A stretch of DNA of 64,000 bases from Gammaproteobacteria bacterium (GTDB taxonomy: Bacteria > Pseudomonadota > Gammaproteobacteria > Nitrosococcales > Methylophagaceae): the NCBI GenBank assembly GCA_029248745.1, contig JAQWIT010000004.1, positions 84,792 through 148,791 on the forward strand, in the 5' to 3' direction. The notes beneath the pieces are model-generated. The model had not been told where the DNA came from. It saw only the letters and a program-made list of their open reading frames with translations, and did not search any database. Positions 48,164 to 60,188 of this stretch are shown in pieces. Position numbers and translations under genes: made by a program. The stretch's first letter is position 1. Each line of letters begins with the position of its first letter.

Positions 48164-48946
48164 ATGAAGGGATTAGCAAAATTGATGGGCAACCCAGCTA
48201 TCGCTACTTTAGTGATGTTTTTTAGTTGCCTAGCGATATTTGCTGGCTTTCTTTGGCAAAACCAACATATTTCTCAACAACACCAACAAGCAATAGAGCA
48301 AAAACAGCGTTATATCGTAGGCATTATTCATAGTGCTGTTGAAGATAAAATTGCTGCGTATAGTGCTCAAGTGGCCGCGGCAGCAAAATCACCACATCTA
48401 GCTACACTCATCAAGAGAGAAGATCCAAGATTAATTGCATCACAGGAACGTGCTTTAAAGCTGGTTTTTCCTCAAGCTGAGCAGGCTTGTCTTATCAATG
48501 CTAGCGTAGACGAGCCCGATGAGGATGGTTGTATACCTATTACTTCTGCAAGCTTAAATAGTTTGAGATTAGCTAAAAAAGAAGGTTCAGCACCGATAGC
48601 GGTCATGCAAACAGGAAAAGAAGATACTTATCTCTTGTTGACGCGAAGTACTGAAGATAAACAAAAAAGGGTTGTGGGTATATCAGCCATTGCCTTATCT
48701 ACAGAGATTCTCCAAACATTATTTCAACCAAGTTACAGTGTCGAAGACTATATAGAACTTCAGCAGGGTAGTAACACAGTGACGGTATTGGCGTCGCAAG
48801 GCGATCGAAAATGGCGTCAAGGACAACCACTACTTAACCGAGCCGTTGCAAACAGTCATTGGCGAATTGCCTATTGGCCGGTTAAGACAAAAGCTTCACA
48901 ATCCTACCTTGTCGCGATAGGTATTGTGTTACCATTGTTCTGCTGA
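48164..48946 (+). CDS. Membrane protein with periplasmic sensor-like domain, cut short by a frame change
   Basis: The 260-residue frame has a membrane helix at about 12-31 (IATLVMFFSCLAIFAGFLW), a ~215-residue periplasmic region with a cache-like pattern (AAAAKSPHLATLIKREDPRL, VVGISAIALS), and a second helix that starts near residue 246 but stops after LVAIGIVLPLFC. The helix continues in the next frame (LLMWLFRG). In several gammaproteobacteria a similar membrane region precedes or is fused to AlgC. So this may be the N-terminal part of a long AlgC or a partner gene. The TGATG overlap also allows translational coupling. Confidence 0.55.
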   Translation: MKGLAKLMGNPAIATLVMFFSCLAIFAGFLWQNQHISQQHQQAIEQKQRYIVGIIHSAVEDKIAAYSAQVAAAAKSPHLATLIKREDPRLIASQERALKLVFPQAEQACLINASVDEPDEDGCIPITSASLNSLRLAKKEGSAPIAVMQTGKEDTYLLLTRSTEDKQKRVVGISAIALSTEILQTLFQPSYSVEDYIELQQGSNTVTVLASQGDRKWRQGQPLLNRAVANSHWRIAYWPVKTKASQSYLVAIGIVLPLFC

Positions 48947-49175
48947 TGTGGCTATTCAGGGGATGTTCACATCGTTTTGTTTCGTTGCATGATCTCGGCG
49001 TATTGAAAGATCAGTTAGCCGGTTTGAGCCAGAGCCAATTAAAGGCTAAATACCCAACAGTTATTCCTGAAATGGATCCCATTGTCGATGAAATAAAACG
49101 TTTAGGACGAACTTTGCCTATAGCACAAAAGAGTAAAAAGCCGGAAGTTGAAACACAGCCCAAGACGAGAAATCG

Positions 49176-49179
<4 letters not shown>
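48946..49179 (+). CDS. C-terminal fragment of the same membrane protein
   Basis: This 77-residue frame starts at an ATG overlapping the previous stop. It reads MWLFRGCSHRFVSLHDLGVL, which looks like the end of the second membrane helix plus a basic cytoplasmic linker (LKDQLAGLSQSQLKAKYP, VDEIKRLGRTLP). It has no complete domain. A one-base change near 48934-48943 would join it to the preceding frame. It ends at a TGA overlapping the GTG start of algC, so the three genes are tightly packed. Confidence 0.5.
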
Positions 49180-51577
<2,398 letters not shown>

Positions 51578-52195
51578 ATGAGTGAACAGCAGAAGCCAAC
51601 ACGTGCAGAAGCGAAGTTGTCTCGCCGTCAGGCGATCCTACAAGCCCTCGCCAGCGAGTTAGAACACAATCCAGGCGAAAGAATCACCACAGCACAGTTG
51701 GCAAAAAGCTTACAAGTGTCAGAAGCGGCATTGTATCGCCACTTTCCCAGTAAAGCACGGATGTTCGAAGGCTTAATTGAATTTGCTGAAGAAACTATTT
51801 TTGGTTTAATTAACCGCATTATCCAGCAAGAAAATAGTGCTGCAGTCCGTTGTGAAAAAATCATGACCTTGTTATTACAATTCAGCGCTAAAAATCCAGG
51901 CATTAGCAGCATCCTTGTTGGGACTGCGTTGACAGGTGAAACAGAACGTTTACGGCACCGTGTTAATCAATTTTTTGAACGTTTAGAAACCCAGCTTAGG
52001 CAAATATTGCGAGAGAGAGAACTGACAATCACAGAGGCAGGAGGCCGGCCAGTTAACGAAACGGCAAATTTATTGCTTACTATCGTTGAAGGACATCTAC
52101 AACAGTTTGTCCGTAGTGGCTTTCGCCAATCACCGCTGATTGTTTGGGAAAAACAAAGGCAGTTATTGGGACCTGTTTTAAAGGTTTATAAATGA
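51578..52195 (+). CDS. slmA: Nucleoid occlusion factor SlmA
   Basis: SlmA is a TetR-family DNA-binding protein that blocks FtsZ rings over the nucleoid. The 205-residue protein has an N-terminal helix-turn-helix (ERITTAQLAKSLQVSEAALYRHFPSKARM, split here over about residues 28-56) and a C-terminal ligand-type domain with ETIFGLINRI and GTALTGETERLRHRVNQFFE. The start codon follows the argB stop directly. Its stop overlaps the start of a chemoreceptor fragment. Context (dut-algC-argB-slmA) strongly supports the name. Confidence 0.92.
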   Translation: MSEQQKPTRAEAKLSRRQAILQALASELEHNPGERITTAQLAKSLQVSEAALYRHFPSKARMFEGLIEFAEETIFGLINRIIQQENSAAVRCEKIMTLLLQFSAKNPGISSILVGTALTGETERLRHRVNQFFERLETQLRQILRERELTITEAGGRPVNETANLLLTIVEGHLQQFVRSGFRQSPLIVWEKQRQLLGPVLKVYK

Positions 52196-52383
52196 GCGCA
52201 GCGATTTCCAATGCCGCCAGTGAACAATCGACCGTCGTTGAAGATATTAACAAAGGTAGTGTAAAAATCGGCCAGGTGGCTGAACATATTGCAGAAGGGG
52301 CACATCAATCTTCAGAAGCCGTGAGCACCGTGTCTTCACTCTCTGAGCAACTACATGAAGCCGCCGGCAAATTTAAAGTTTAA
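52192..52383 (+). pseudogene. C-terminal tail of a methyl-accepting chemotaxis protein
   Basis: The 63-residue frame reads AAISNAASEQSTVVEDIN, then IGQVAEHIAEGAHQSSEAVS, and ends LHEAAGKFKV, which is the very end of a chemoreceptor signalling domain (last heptads and final strand). The rest of the receptor is absent. Its ATG overlaps the slmA stop as ATGA, so ribosomes finishing slmA could translate it. It is either a deletion remnant or an odd retained mini-protein. A good terminator follows at 52407-52442. Confidence 0.75.
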
Positions 52384-52406
52384 AGCAGAAGACGTTCGTT
52401 TATTCT

Positions 52407-52442
52407 AGGCCTAAGTCAGATAGCTGACTTAGGCCTTTTTTT
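52407..52442 (+). terminator. Rho-independent terminator after slmA and the chemoreceptor tail
   Basis: A 12-bp perfect stem AGGCCTAAGTCA / TGACTTAGGCCT (52407-52418 with 52425-52436), loop GATAGC, then a T run to 52442. It ends transcription of the coaBC-slmA operon and abuts the pyrF stop on the other strand. Confidence 0.9.
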
Positions 52443-53133
52443 ATGCAAGACTGGTTTCAATAGCTTCTAATGCTTGCATTGGGTTTTGGGCAGCCGTGAT
52501 GGGCCGACCTATAACCAAATAACTACTACCAGCATCAATGGCCTCTGGCGGTGTCATCGTCCGGTGCTGATCGCCCGTGTCACTGTGCGCCGGTCGAATA
52601 CCAGGCGTAACCAATTGAAATTGTTGTCCGTGCTGAGCCCGCAATGTTGTCGCTTCCTGTGCTGAGCAAACGACGCCATCCAATCCGCTTTGCTCTGCCA
52701 TATCGGCTAAACGTAAAACGGTTTCGCTGATTGTGCCGGTCAAACCAATATGTTGGAAAGTCTGTTCATCCATGCTGGTGAGCAATGTCACGCCAATCAA
52801 TAAGGGCCGCTGTGTATCATTGGCTAGCGCATCACGCGCAGCGGTCATCATGGCCGGTCCGCCGAGCGTATGAACATTCATCATCCAGACACCTAAATCA
52901 GCTGCAGCACGACAGGCTTTAGCGACAGTACTTGGGATATCGTGATACTTTAAATCTAAGAAAATATCAAAGCCCATTGCTGTTAATTGTTCGACGACCT
53001 GAGGACCAGATCGTGTGAATAACTCTTTACCTAATTTGAGTTTACAACGGTTTGGGTCGACCTGTTTAGCAAGTGAAATCGCTGCAGCCATTGTTGGGTA
53101 ATCAAGCGCAACAATGATTTTCGAATCAGACAT
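52441..53133 (-). CDS. pyrF: Orotidine 5'-phosphate decarboxylase
   Basis: PyrF makes UMP from OMP, the last step of de novo pyrimidine synthesis. The 230-residue barrel protein has [25 protein letters not shown], the catalytic [16 protein letters not shown] (Lys and Asp pair), VTPGIRP and [10 protein letters not shown] near the C-terminus. Length is typical. It stands alone, convergent with the slmA transcript. Confidence 0.97.
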   Translation of the reverse strand: MSDSKIIVALDYPTMAAAISLAKQVDPNRCKLKLGKELFTRSGPQVVEQLTAMGFDIFLDLKYHDIPSTVAKACRAAADLGVWMMNVHTLGGPAMMTAARDALANDTQRPLLIGVTLLTSMDEQTFQHIGLTGTISETVLRLADMAEQSGLDGVVCSAQEATTLRAQHGQQFQLVTPGIRPAHSDTGDQHRTMTPPEAIDAGSSYLVIGRPITAAQNPMQALEAIETSLA

Positions 53134-53216
53134 GGTTCATTCCTTCATATAACATCCTGATGATCCTACCTGAACTGCCGCGATAAGATCTGAATATTTA
53201 TTTAAAAGCAGAGTAG

Positions 53217-54350
<1,134 letters not shown>

Positions 54351-54447
54351 GTGATTTGAAACTAAGTCCCTGAACTATCAAGGCCAGCACTGCTGTGTCA
54401 TAATCGTATTCTTTTTTAAATTTCAAGAGTTAAATCGAGGGAGTACG

Positions 54448-54777
54448 ATGGATTTTTTCATTTCGCCAGCATTTGCAGAAGCAGGCGCAACGGCGGGCGG
54501 GCCAGGCATGTTAGATTTTCTATTCCCTGTTGCGTTATTAGTTTTGTTCTATTTTATGCTTGTTCGCCCACAGTCAAAACGGGCTAAAGAACACCGTGAA
54601 ATGCAATCAGCATTAGCCAAGGGTGATGAAATTGTCACTGACGGCGGCTTAATGGGCAAGATTATGGATATTGGTGACCATGCAATCTTAGTGCAACTTG
54701 CTGATAATCTCGAAGTCAAAGTGCGTCGAGAAGCCATTAGCTCTGTTTTACCTAAGGGCACCCTGAAGAAACTATAA
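54448..54777 (+). CDS. yajC: Sec translocon accessory subunit YajC
   Basis: YajC associates with SecDF in the inner membrane. The 109-residue protein has one membrane helix (MLDFLFPVALLVLFYFMLV) followed by the conserved RPQSKRAKEHREMQSALAKG and GDEIVTDGGLMGKI, then a small cytoplasmic domain. A GAGGGAG ribosome site precedes the ATG. It is followed by secD after 55 bp. Confidence 0.96.
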   Translation: MDFFISPAFAEAGATAGGPGMLDFLFPVALLVLFYFMLVRPQSKRAKEHREMQSALAKGDEIVTDGGLMGKIMDIGDHAILVQLADNLEVKVRREAISSVLPKGTLKKL

Positions 54778-54832
54778 CGACGAAGGAATGCTGCTTAGGT
54801 ATCATATTTAACGGCGCTTAGGAAATCTCAAA

Positions 54833-56686
54833 ATGAATCAGTACCCCGCATGGAAAAATGCATTGGTGTTGGCAGTCATCATAATCGGTGCCTTTTTTGC
54901 CATGCCAAACTTGTTCGATAAAGATCCTGCAGTGCAGGTCTCAGCAGGTCGTTATGGCAGCATCGATCTAGCATTGATGACCAAGGTTGAAACGGCCTTA
55001 AAAGCACAAGCGATTAACTACACACGTGCTGAGCTACAAGACAACCGCTTACTGGTTCGCTTGGCCGATGCTGAAACACAGTTACAAGCTAAAGAAGTTC
55101 TCAATAATGAGATTAAGGGTGATTACACCATTGCCTTAAATCTCGCATCAACGACTCCATCATGGTTAGCATCAATGGGTGCTAAAGCGATGAATTTAGG
55201 TTTGGATTTAAGGGGCGGTGTCCATTTCTTAATGGAAGTTGATATGGATGCAGCGGTGAAGCTGGCATTAGAAAGTTTTGCCAGCGAATTCCGTGCTTTA
55301 TTACGTGACGAAAAGATTCGTTACAAGAGAATACAAGTGGAAGCCGACAAGATTGTGATTGGTTTCCGTAACATTGAACACCGCGATAATGCGACAAACA
55401 AAATCAAAGATGACTATAAAGACGTAAAGATTGTACCAGTAGAAGTCGGCACAACACCATCGCTAGCAGTTAACTTAACCGAAGCATTAATTCGGGAAAC
55501 AAAGCAAACAGCATTACAACAAAACATCACTACATTGCGTAATCGGATCAATGAACTCGGTGTAGCAGAACCGACAGTCCAACAGCAAGGCGATAGCAGA
55601 ATTGTGGTGCAACTGCCCGGTGTACAAGACACAGCTCAAGCGAAGAAAATCCTGGGAGCGACAGCCACTTTAGAATTTCGCTTAGTAGATTATGAAAATG
55701 AAGCACAAGATGCTATCAACGGCCGTGTACCGTCAAATTCAAAATTATATTACCACCGAGACGGTCGTCCTTATTTGTTGAAAAAACAAGTGATGCTGAC
55801 TGGTGAACACATCATCAATTCAACATCGACCCTTGACCCAGACTCGGGAACACCCGCGGTATCTGTGACATTAGACGGTAAAGGCTCTCGTATCTTTAGT
55901 AAGGTCACAGGCGATAATATTGGTAACCCAATGGCCGTTGTCTTTATTGAATCAAAAACAGAAACCAGAAAGATTGATGGTGAAATCGTTAAAGTCCGTC
56001 GCCAATTACCGCAGATTATCAGTGTGGCAACGATTCGTGATCAATTGGCGAAGAAGTTTCAAATCACCGGTTTAGATTCGGGTGCAGAGGCCAGTGAGCT
56101 TGCATTATTATTAAGAGCAGGTGCTTTAGCCGCACCGATTGAAATCGTTGAAGAACGCACAGTCGGCCCAAGCTTAGGTCAAGATAATATTGACCAAGGT
56201 TTCCAATCAGTGATGATTGGTTTTGCCTTTGTATTAGTCTTTATGATCATTTGGTACCGTATCTTCGGTGCAGTTGCCAATTTAGCTTTAGCTGCTAATC
56301 TCGTCTTGATCGTTGCCTTATTATCATTATTACAAGCGACATTAACTTTACCGGGTATTGCTGGGATTGTATTAACGGTGGGTATGGCGGTGGATGCCAA
56401 TGTACTTATTTTTGAGCGGATTAGGGAAGAGTTACGTGTTGGTAATACAGCTCAGGCCAGTATTGATGCAGGTTACGGCAAAGCATTTTCTACGATTGCC
56501 GATGCGAATATTACAACCCTCATTGCTGCAATTGTGCTCTTTAGCTTTGGTACAGGGTCAATAAAAGGCTTTGCTGTCACATTATCGCTGGGTATTTTAA
56601 CGTCAATGTTTACAGCGATTATGGGTACACGTGCTGCGGTCAATTTGATTTACGGCCGTAAAAGCCAAGCGAAACTGTCTATTTAA
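54833..56686 (+). CDS. secD: Protein translocase subunit SecD
   Basis: SecD, with SecF, uses the proton gradient to help release proteins on the periplasmic side. The 617-residue protein has a first membrane helix (LVLAVIIIGAFFAMPNLF), the P1 periplasmic region starting MNLGLDLRGGVHFLMEVDM, LRNRINELGVAEPTVQQQG, and five C-terminal helices with GMAVDANVLIFERIREELR (the RND-type motif). Length matches the family. The secF gene starts 9 bp after it. Confidence 0.97.
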   Translation: MNQYPAWKNALVLAVIIIGAFFAMPNLFDKDPAVQVSAGRYGSIDLALMTKVETALKAQAINYTRAELQDNRLLVRLADAETQLQAKEVLNNEIKGDYTIALNLASTTPSWLASMGAKAMNLGLDLRGGVHFLMEVDMDAAVKLALESFASEFRALLRDEKIRYKRIQVEADKIVIGFRNIEHRDNATNKIKDDYKDVKIVPVEVGTTPSLAVNLTEALIRETKQTALQQNITTLRNRINELGVAEPTVQQQGDSRIVVQLPGVQDTAQAKKILGATATLEFRLVDYENEAQDAINGRVPSNSKLYYHRDGRPYLLKKQVMLTGEHIINSTSTLDPDSGTPAVSVTLDGKGSRIFSKVTGDNIGNPMAVVFIESKTETRKIDGEIVKVRRQLPQIISVATIRDQLAKKFQITGLDSGAEASELALLLRAGALAAPIEIVEERTVGPSLGQDNIDQGFQSVMIGFAFVLVFMIIWYRIFGAVANLALAANLVLIVALLSLLQATLTLPGIAGIVLTVGMAVDANVLIFERIREELRVGNTAQASIDAGYGKAFSTIADANITTLIAAIVLFSFGTGSIKGFAVTLSLGILTSMFTAIMGTRAAVNLIYGRKSQAKLSI

Positions 56687-56695
56687 GGTCTCATC

Positions 56696-57643
56696 ATGCA
56701 ATTGTTAAAAGAAAAAACCAATTTCAATTTCATGTCAAAACGGAAAATAGCAGCCGTTTTTTCAATGTTATTAATTTTGGCATCCATTGGTTCACTTGTT
56801 ATACAAGGCCTGAATTTCGGTATCGACTTCACCGGTGGTACGATGATTGAATTGTCTTATCCGGAAGAAGCTAAATTAGAGGAAATCAGAACAAAGCTTG
56901 AGCAAAATGGCTATGCCGATGCCATCGTGCAAAATTTTGGTTCAATCCACGACATCTTGATTCGTTTACCGGTTCATGCCGCTGAAAATATGGCCGAACT
57001 AAGCAACCGTATTGTCGATGCATTACAAGCCGATCATGAAACCATCATTGATGTTCGTCGCGTGGAATTTGTTGGACCACAAGTGGGTGAAGAGCTGACT
57101 GAGCAAGGTGGCCTTGCCATGTTGTATGCATTAATAGGTATCTTGATTTATGTGTCGTTTCGTTTTGAATACCGTTTTGCTATCGGTTCCGTCGTAGCAT
57201 TAGTGCACGATGTGATTCTGACATTAGGTTTTTTCTCTGTCACACAATTAGAGTTCGACCTCACTGTATTGGCAGCAATCCTGGCAATCATAGGTTATTC
57301 ACTCAATGACACCATCGTGGTGTTCGATCGTATTAGGGAAACTTTCCTAAAAATGCGTAAAGGCACATCAGAAGAGATTGTGAATAGAGCATTAAATGAC
57401 ACTCTAAGTAGAACCTTGATGACTTCGATTACCACCTTACTCGTGGTGACATCGCTATTCATCTTCGGTGGGGAAGTGATTCATGCCTTCTCGATTGCAT
57501 TACTGATTGGTATCTTAATTGGTACTTATTCTTCGATTTATATCGCCAGTAATACGATTCTAGCAATGGGTATTAGCAAAGCTGATCTGATGCCACCTGA
57601 AAAAGATGACGAAGACGTCAATGAAGACGGTAGCGTCGTATAA
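56696..57643 (+). CDS. secF: Protein translocase subunit SecF
   Basis: SecF is the partner of SecD. The 315-residue protein has the first helix (IAAVFSMLLILASIGSLVI), NFGIDFTGGTMIELSY, RVEFVGPQVGEELTEQGGLA, IGYSLNDTIVVFDRIRE and the following helix pair. The acidic tail (PPEKDDEDVNEDGSVV) is common. It ends the tgt-yajC-secD-secF cluster, followed by a terminator. Confidence 0.97.
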   Translation: MQLLKEKTNFNFMSKRKIAAVFSMLLILASIGSLVIQGLNFGIDFTGGTMIELSYPEEAKLEEIRTKLEQNGYADAIVQNFGSIHDILIRLPVHAAENMAELSNRIVDALQADHETIIDVRRVEFVGPQVGEELTEQGGLAMLYALIGILIYVSFRFEYRFAIGSVVALVHDVILTLGFFSVTQLEFDLTVLAAILAIIGYSLNDTIVVFDRIRETFLKMRKGTSEEIVNRALNDTLSRTLMTSITTLLVVTSLFIFGGEVIHAFSIALLIGILIGTYSSIYIASNTILAMGISKADLMPPEKDDEDVNEDGSVV

Positions 57644-57663
57644 AACAGAAAAGTGAGTTATAG

Positions 57664-57691
57664 AAAAAGCCCGATTTGATCGGGTTTTTTT
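57664..57691 (+). terminator. Rho-independent terminator after secF
   Basis: Stem CCCGAT / ATCGGG (57670-57675 with 57679-57684), loop TTG, flanked by an A run and followed by seven T. It ends the yajC-secDF transcript and, through the flanking A run, may also work for the small gene on the other strand. Confidence 0.85.
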
Positions 57692-57711
57692 ATATGGGAT
57701 TGTTAGTCAAT

Positions 57712-57939
57712 TTATAGCGCCATCTGCTTATATTCAGCTCGGGCGGTAGACACGGTTTTTAATCGGTGATTACGACGAATAGTTAATTCGGTTGGTTGTG
57801 CCGTTTCGACACTTAAAATACGCATGCCACTGTAATTACTATTAAAACTTGCAAACATCGTGAATTCCTCTAACCCTTCCACAATATTGCGTGCATCGAG
57901 TTCTAGTAATTTTCTTTTGCTCGTATCATAGCTAACCAC
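57712..57939 (-). CDS. Small protein of unknown function
   Basis: A 75-residue frame with a GTG start reads VSYDTSKRKLLELDARNIVE, then FASFNSNYSGMRILSVETAQ and IRRNHRLKTVSTARAEYKQM. It has a plausible helix plus strands and a basic C-terminus, but no family I recognise and no strong ribosome site. It lies alone between the secF terminator and mpl. It may be a real lineage-specific small protein. Confidence 0.4.
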   Translation of the reverse strand: MVSYDTSKRKLLELDARNIVEGLEEFTMFASFNSNYSGMRILSVETAQPTELTIRRNHRLKTVSTARAEYKQMAL

Positions 57940-58154
57940 TTATTATAACCATTAACGGCACAAGAGATATTTTCTTGAGCAGTAATTTTGCAGCAGTGGC
58001 AGAGATAATAGCGCTATTTAGTAACAAACGACGTGACCAAAGTCTGCTTCGTGCCTGATTTATTTAGCCCATCTCAAGCAAGGGTGTGAAGTCGGCGACT
58101 TTACTTTACTATCGACTCTATGACGGATAAACAAAATAGATACAGGACCTAAAG

Positions 58155-59513
58155 ATGCACATCCATATTTTAGGTATTTGCGGCACCTTCATGGGGGGTG
58201 TAGCACTACTTGCACGAGAGCTCGGGATGACTGTATCAGGATCTGATGCCAACGTTTATCCTCCGATGAGTACGCAGTTAGAAGCAGCAGGCATTGCATT
58301 ACAAGAAGGCTATTGGGCCGAACATCTGCAGCCAGCACCGCACTTAGTGGTTATGGGCAATGCCATGTCACGCGGTAACCCAGCCGTGGAATATGTGCTT
58401 AATAAAGGCTTACCCTATATTTCAGGCCCACAATGGCTGGCTGAAAATGTATTGAAAGATCGCTGGGTACTGGCTGTGTCGGGCACCCATGGTAAAACTA
58501 CAACCAGTAGCATTTTAGCGTGGATATTAGAACATGCCGGTATGGCGCCGGGCTTTTTGATTGGTGGTGTACCCGGCAATTTTGGTGAAACAGCACGCCT
58601 AGGCAAAACGCCTTTCTTTGTCATTGAGGCCGATGAATATGACACCGCTTTCTTCGATAAACGATCGAAGTTTGTTCATTACCATCCACGCACATTAGTC
58701 GTGAACAATTTGGAGTATGATCATGCCGATATTTTTGATGATTTAGCAGCGATCCAAAAACAGTTTCATCATGTCATTCGAACCGTTCCAGCTGAAGGTC
58801 TGATTATTTCGCCGCCTGATGAAGCAGCAATTGAACAAACAATCGAGATGGGTTGTTGGACAACACGCCAAACGGTTGGTATTGAGCAAGGGGATCTTCA
58901 AGCATCCATAAGTAAATCGGATGGCAGTGAGTTTAGTGTTCATTACCAAGGTGAGCACCAAGCCGATGTCATATGGTCAATGCTGGGTGAACATAACGTC
59001 AATAATGCTTTAGCTGCCATGGCAGCAGCACGCCATGTTGGGGTGACATTCCAATATGCCGGTGAGGCCTTAGCAGAATTCAAAGGGATTAAACGACGTA
59101 TGGAATTAGTCGGTGAAGTCGATAATATCCGGCTTTATGATGACTTCGCCCATCACCCCACAGCAATAACCACGACGGTTAATGGCTTAAGAGCGAACAT
59201 AGGCGAACGCCGTTTAATTGCTATTTTAGAACCGCGATCCAATACCATGAAAATGGGCGTGCACAAAGACAGCCTCGGCGCATCCTTACAAGAAGCCGAC
59301 CAAATACTACTATTTGAACAAGGCGAAATGGATTGGTCTCTATCGTCGATTGCAGAGCAGTTGGGCGAAAAAGCATCGGTTTATCAGTCCATTGATGATA
59401 TTGTGGAGGTCGTCAGCCAACAAGCGCAATCTGGTGATGAAATTTTAGTGATGAGCAATGGTGGCTTTGGCGGTATACATCAACGAATCTTAACGGCATT
59501 AACACAACGATGA
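58155..59513 (+). CDS. mpl: Murein peptide ligase Mpl
   Basis: Mpl joins the recycled tripeptide L-Ala-gamma-D-Glu-meso-DAP to UDP-MurNAc in peptidoglycan recycling. The 452-residue Mur ligase has IHILGICGTFMGGVALLAREL (the CGTFMG start is typical of Mpl, not MurC), the ATP loop AVSGTHGKTTTSS (108-120), EADEYDTAFFDKRSKF, GEHNVNNALAAMAAA and YDDFAHHPTAI. It overlaps ubiX by 4 bp. Confidence 0.96.
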   Translation: MHIHILGICGTFMGGVALLARELGMTVSGSDANVYPPMSTQLEAAGIALQEGYWAEHLQPAPHLVVMGNAMSRGNPAVEYVLNKGLPYISGPQWLAENVLKDRWVLAVSGTHGKTTTSSILAWILEHAGMAPGFLIGGVPGNFGETARLGKTPFFVIEADEYDTAFFDKRSKFVHYHPRTLVVNNLEYDHADIFDDLAAIQKQFHHVIRTVPAEGLIISPPDEAAIEQTIEMGCWTTRQTVGIEQGDLQASISKSDGSEFSVHYQGEHQADVIWSMLGEHNVNNALAAMAAARHVGVTFQYAGEALAEFKGIKRRMELVGEVDNIRLYDDFAHHPTAITTTVNGLRANIGERRLIAILEPRSNTMKMGVHKDSLGASLQEADQILLFEQGEMDWSLSSIAEQLGEKASVYQSIDDIVEVVSQQAQSGDEILVMSNGGFGGIHQRILTALTQR

Positions 59514-60121
59514 AAACAGATGAAAAGCAAATTGCATTAGCGTTAACAGGGGCGTCAGGCGCACTCTATAGCCAACGGCTATTAGAAATACTGTTAGCAC
59601 AAGGCATTACTGTCCATGTCATGGTGTCAGCGGCAGCCAGAATCTTATTTTCCGACGAGTTGGACTGGAAACTGCCAGCACGCGCCAGTGACGTACAAAA
59701 ATTCTTAGTAGCCGAATATCAATGTGATCCTCATTTAATTCAAGTTTATGGTGAACAACAATGGAGCTCACCCTTAGCGAGTGGCTCGCACAAGGTCGGG
59801 ACAATGATAGTTTGCCCGTGCACCATGGGCACCTTATCGTCCATTGCCTGTGGCGGCAGTGATAACCTCATTAACCGTGCTTCTGATGTCATGATCAAAG
59901 AAAACCGTAAACTGATCATCGTCCCCAGAGAAGCCCCTTTTTCAGTCATTCATTTAGAAAATATGCTCAAACTAGCCAGACTAGGTGTATGTGTTTTACC
60001 ACCTAATCCTGGCTTTTATCACCGACCGACAACATTAGCCGAGATTGTCGACTTTGTGGTGGCTAAAATACTAGATCAAGCCGGCATCGAACATGATATT
60101 CAACCGCGTTGGGGTGAATAA
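59510..60121 (+). CDS. ubiX: Flavin prenyltransferase UbiX
   Basis: UbiX makes the prenylated FMN cofactor used by UbiD in ubiquinone synthesis. The 203-residue flavoprotein has ALTGASGALYSQRLLEILL, SAAARILFSDE, GTMIVCPCTMGTLSSIACG, ENRKLIIVPREAPFSVIHLENM and PPNPGFYHRPTTLAEIVDFV. The first motif corrects as the family's GASG loop. It is coupled to mpl, a known gammaproteobacterial arrangement. Confidence 0.96.
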   Translation: MKTDEKQIALALTGASGALYSQRLLEILLAQGITVHVMVSAAARILFSDELDWKLPARASDVQKFLVAEYQCDPHLIQVYGEQQWSSPLASGSHKVGTMIVCPCTMGTLSSIACGGSDNLINRASDVMIKENRKLIIVPREAPFSVIHLENMLKLARLGVCVLPPNPGFYHRPTTLAEIVDFVVAKILDQAGIEHDIQPRWGE

Positions 60122-60188
60122 TAAACACGCTATCTATTCAAAATGCCAATAGCTATAATCCATATTAAATATTATACGAAGACGAACT

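Noticed and set aside
57940-58154. Gap before mpl checked for tRNA or riboswitch
   Set aside because: No cloverleaf arms or known riboswitch core could be seen; probably promoter sequence only.
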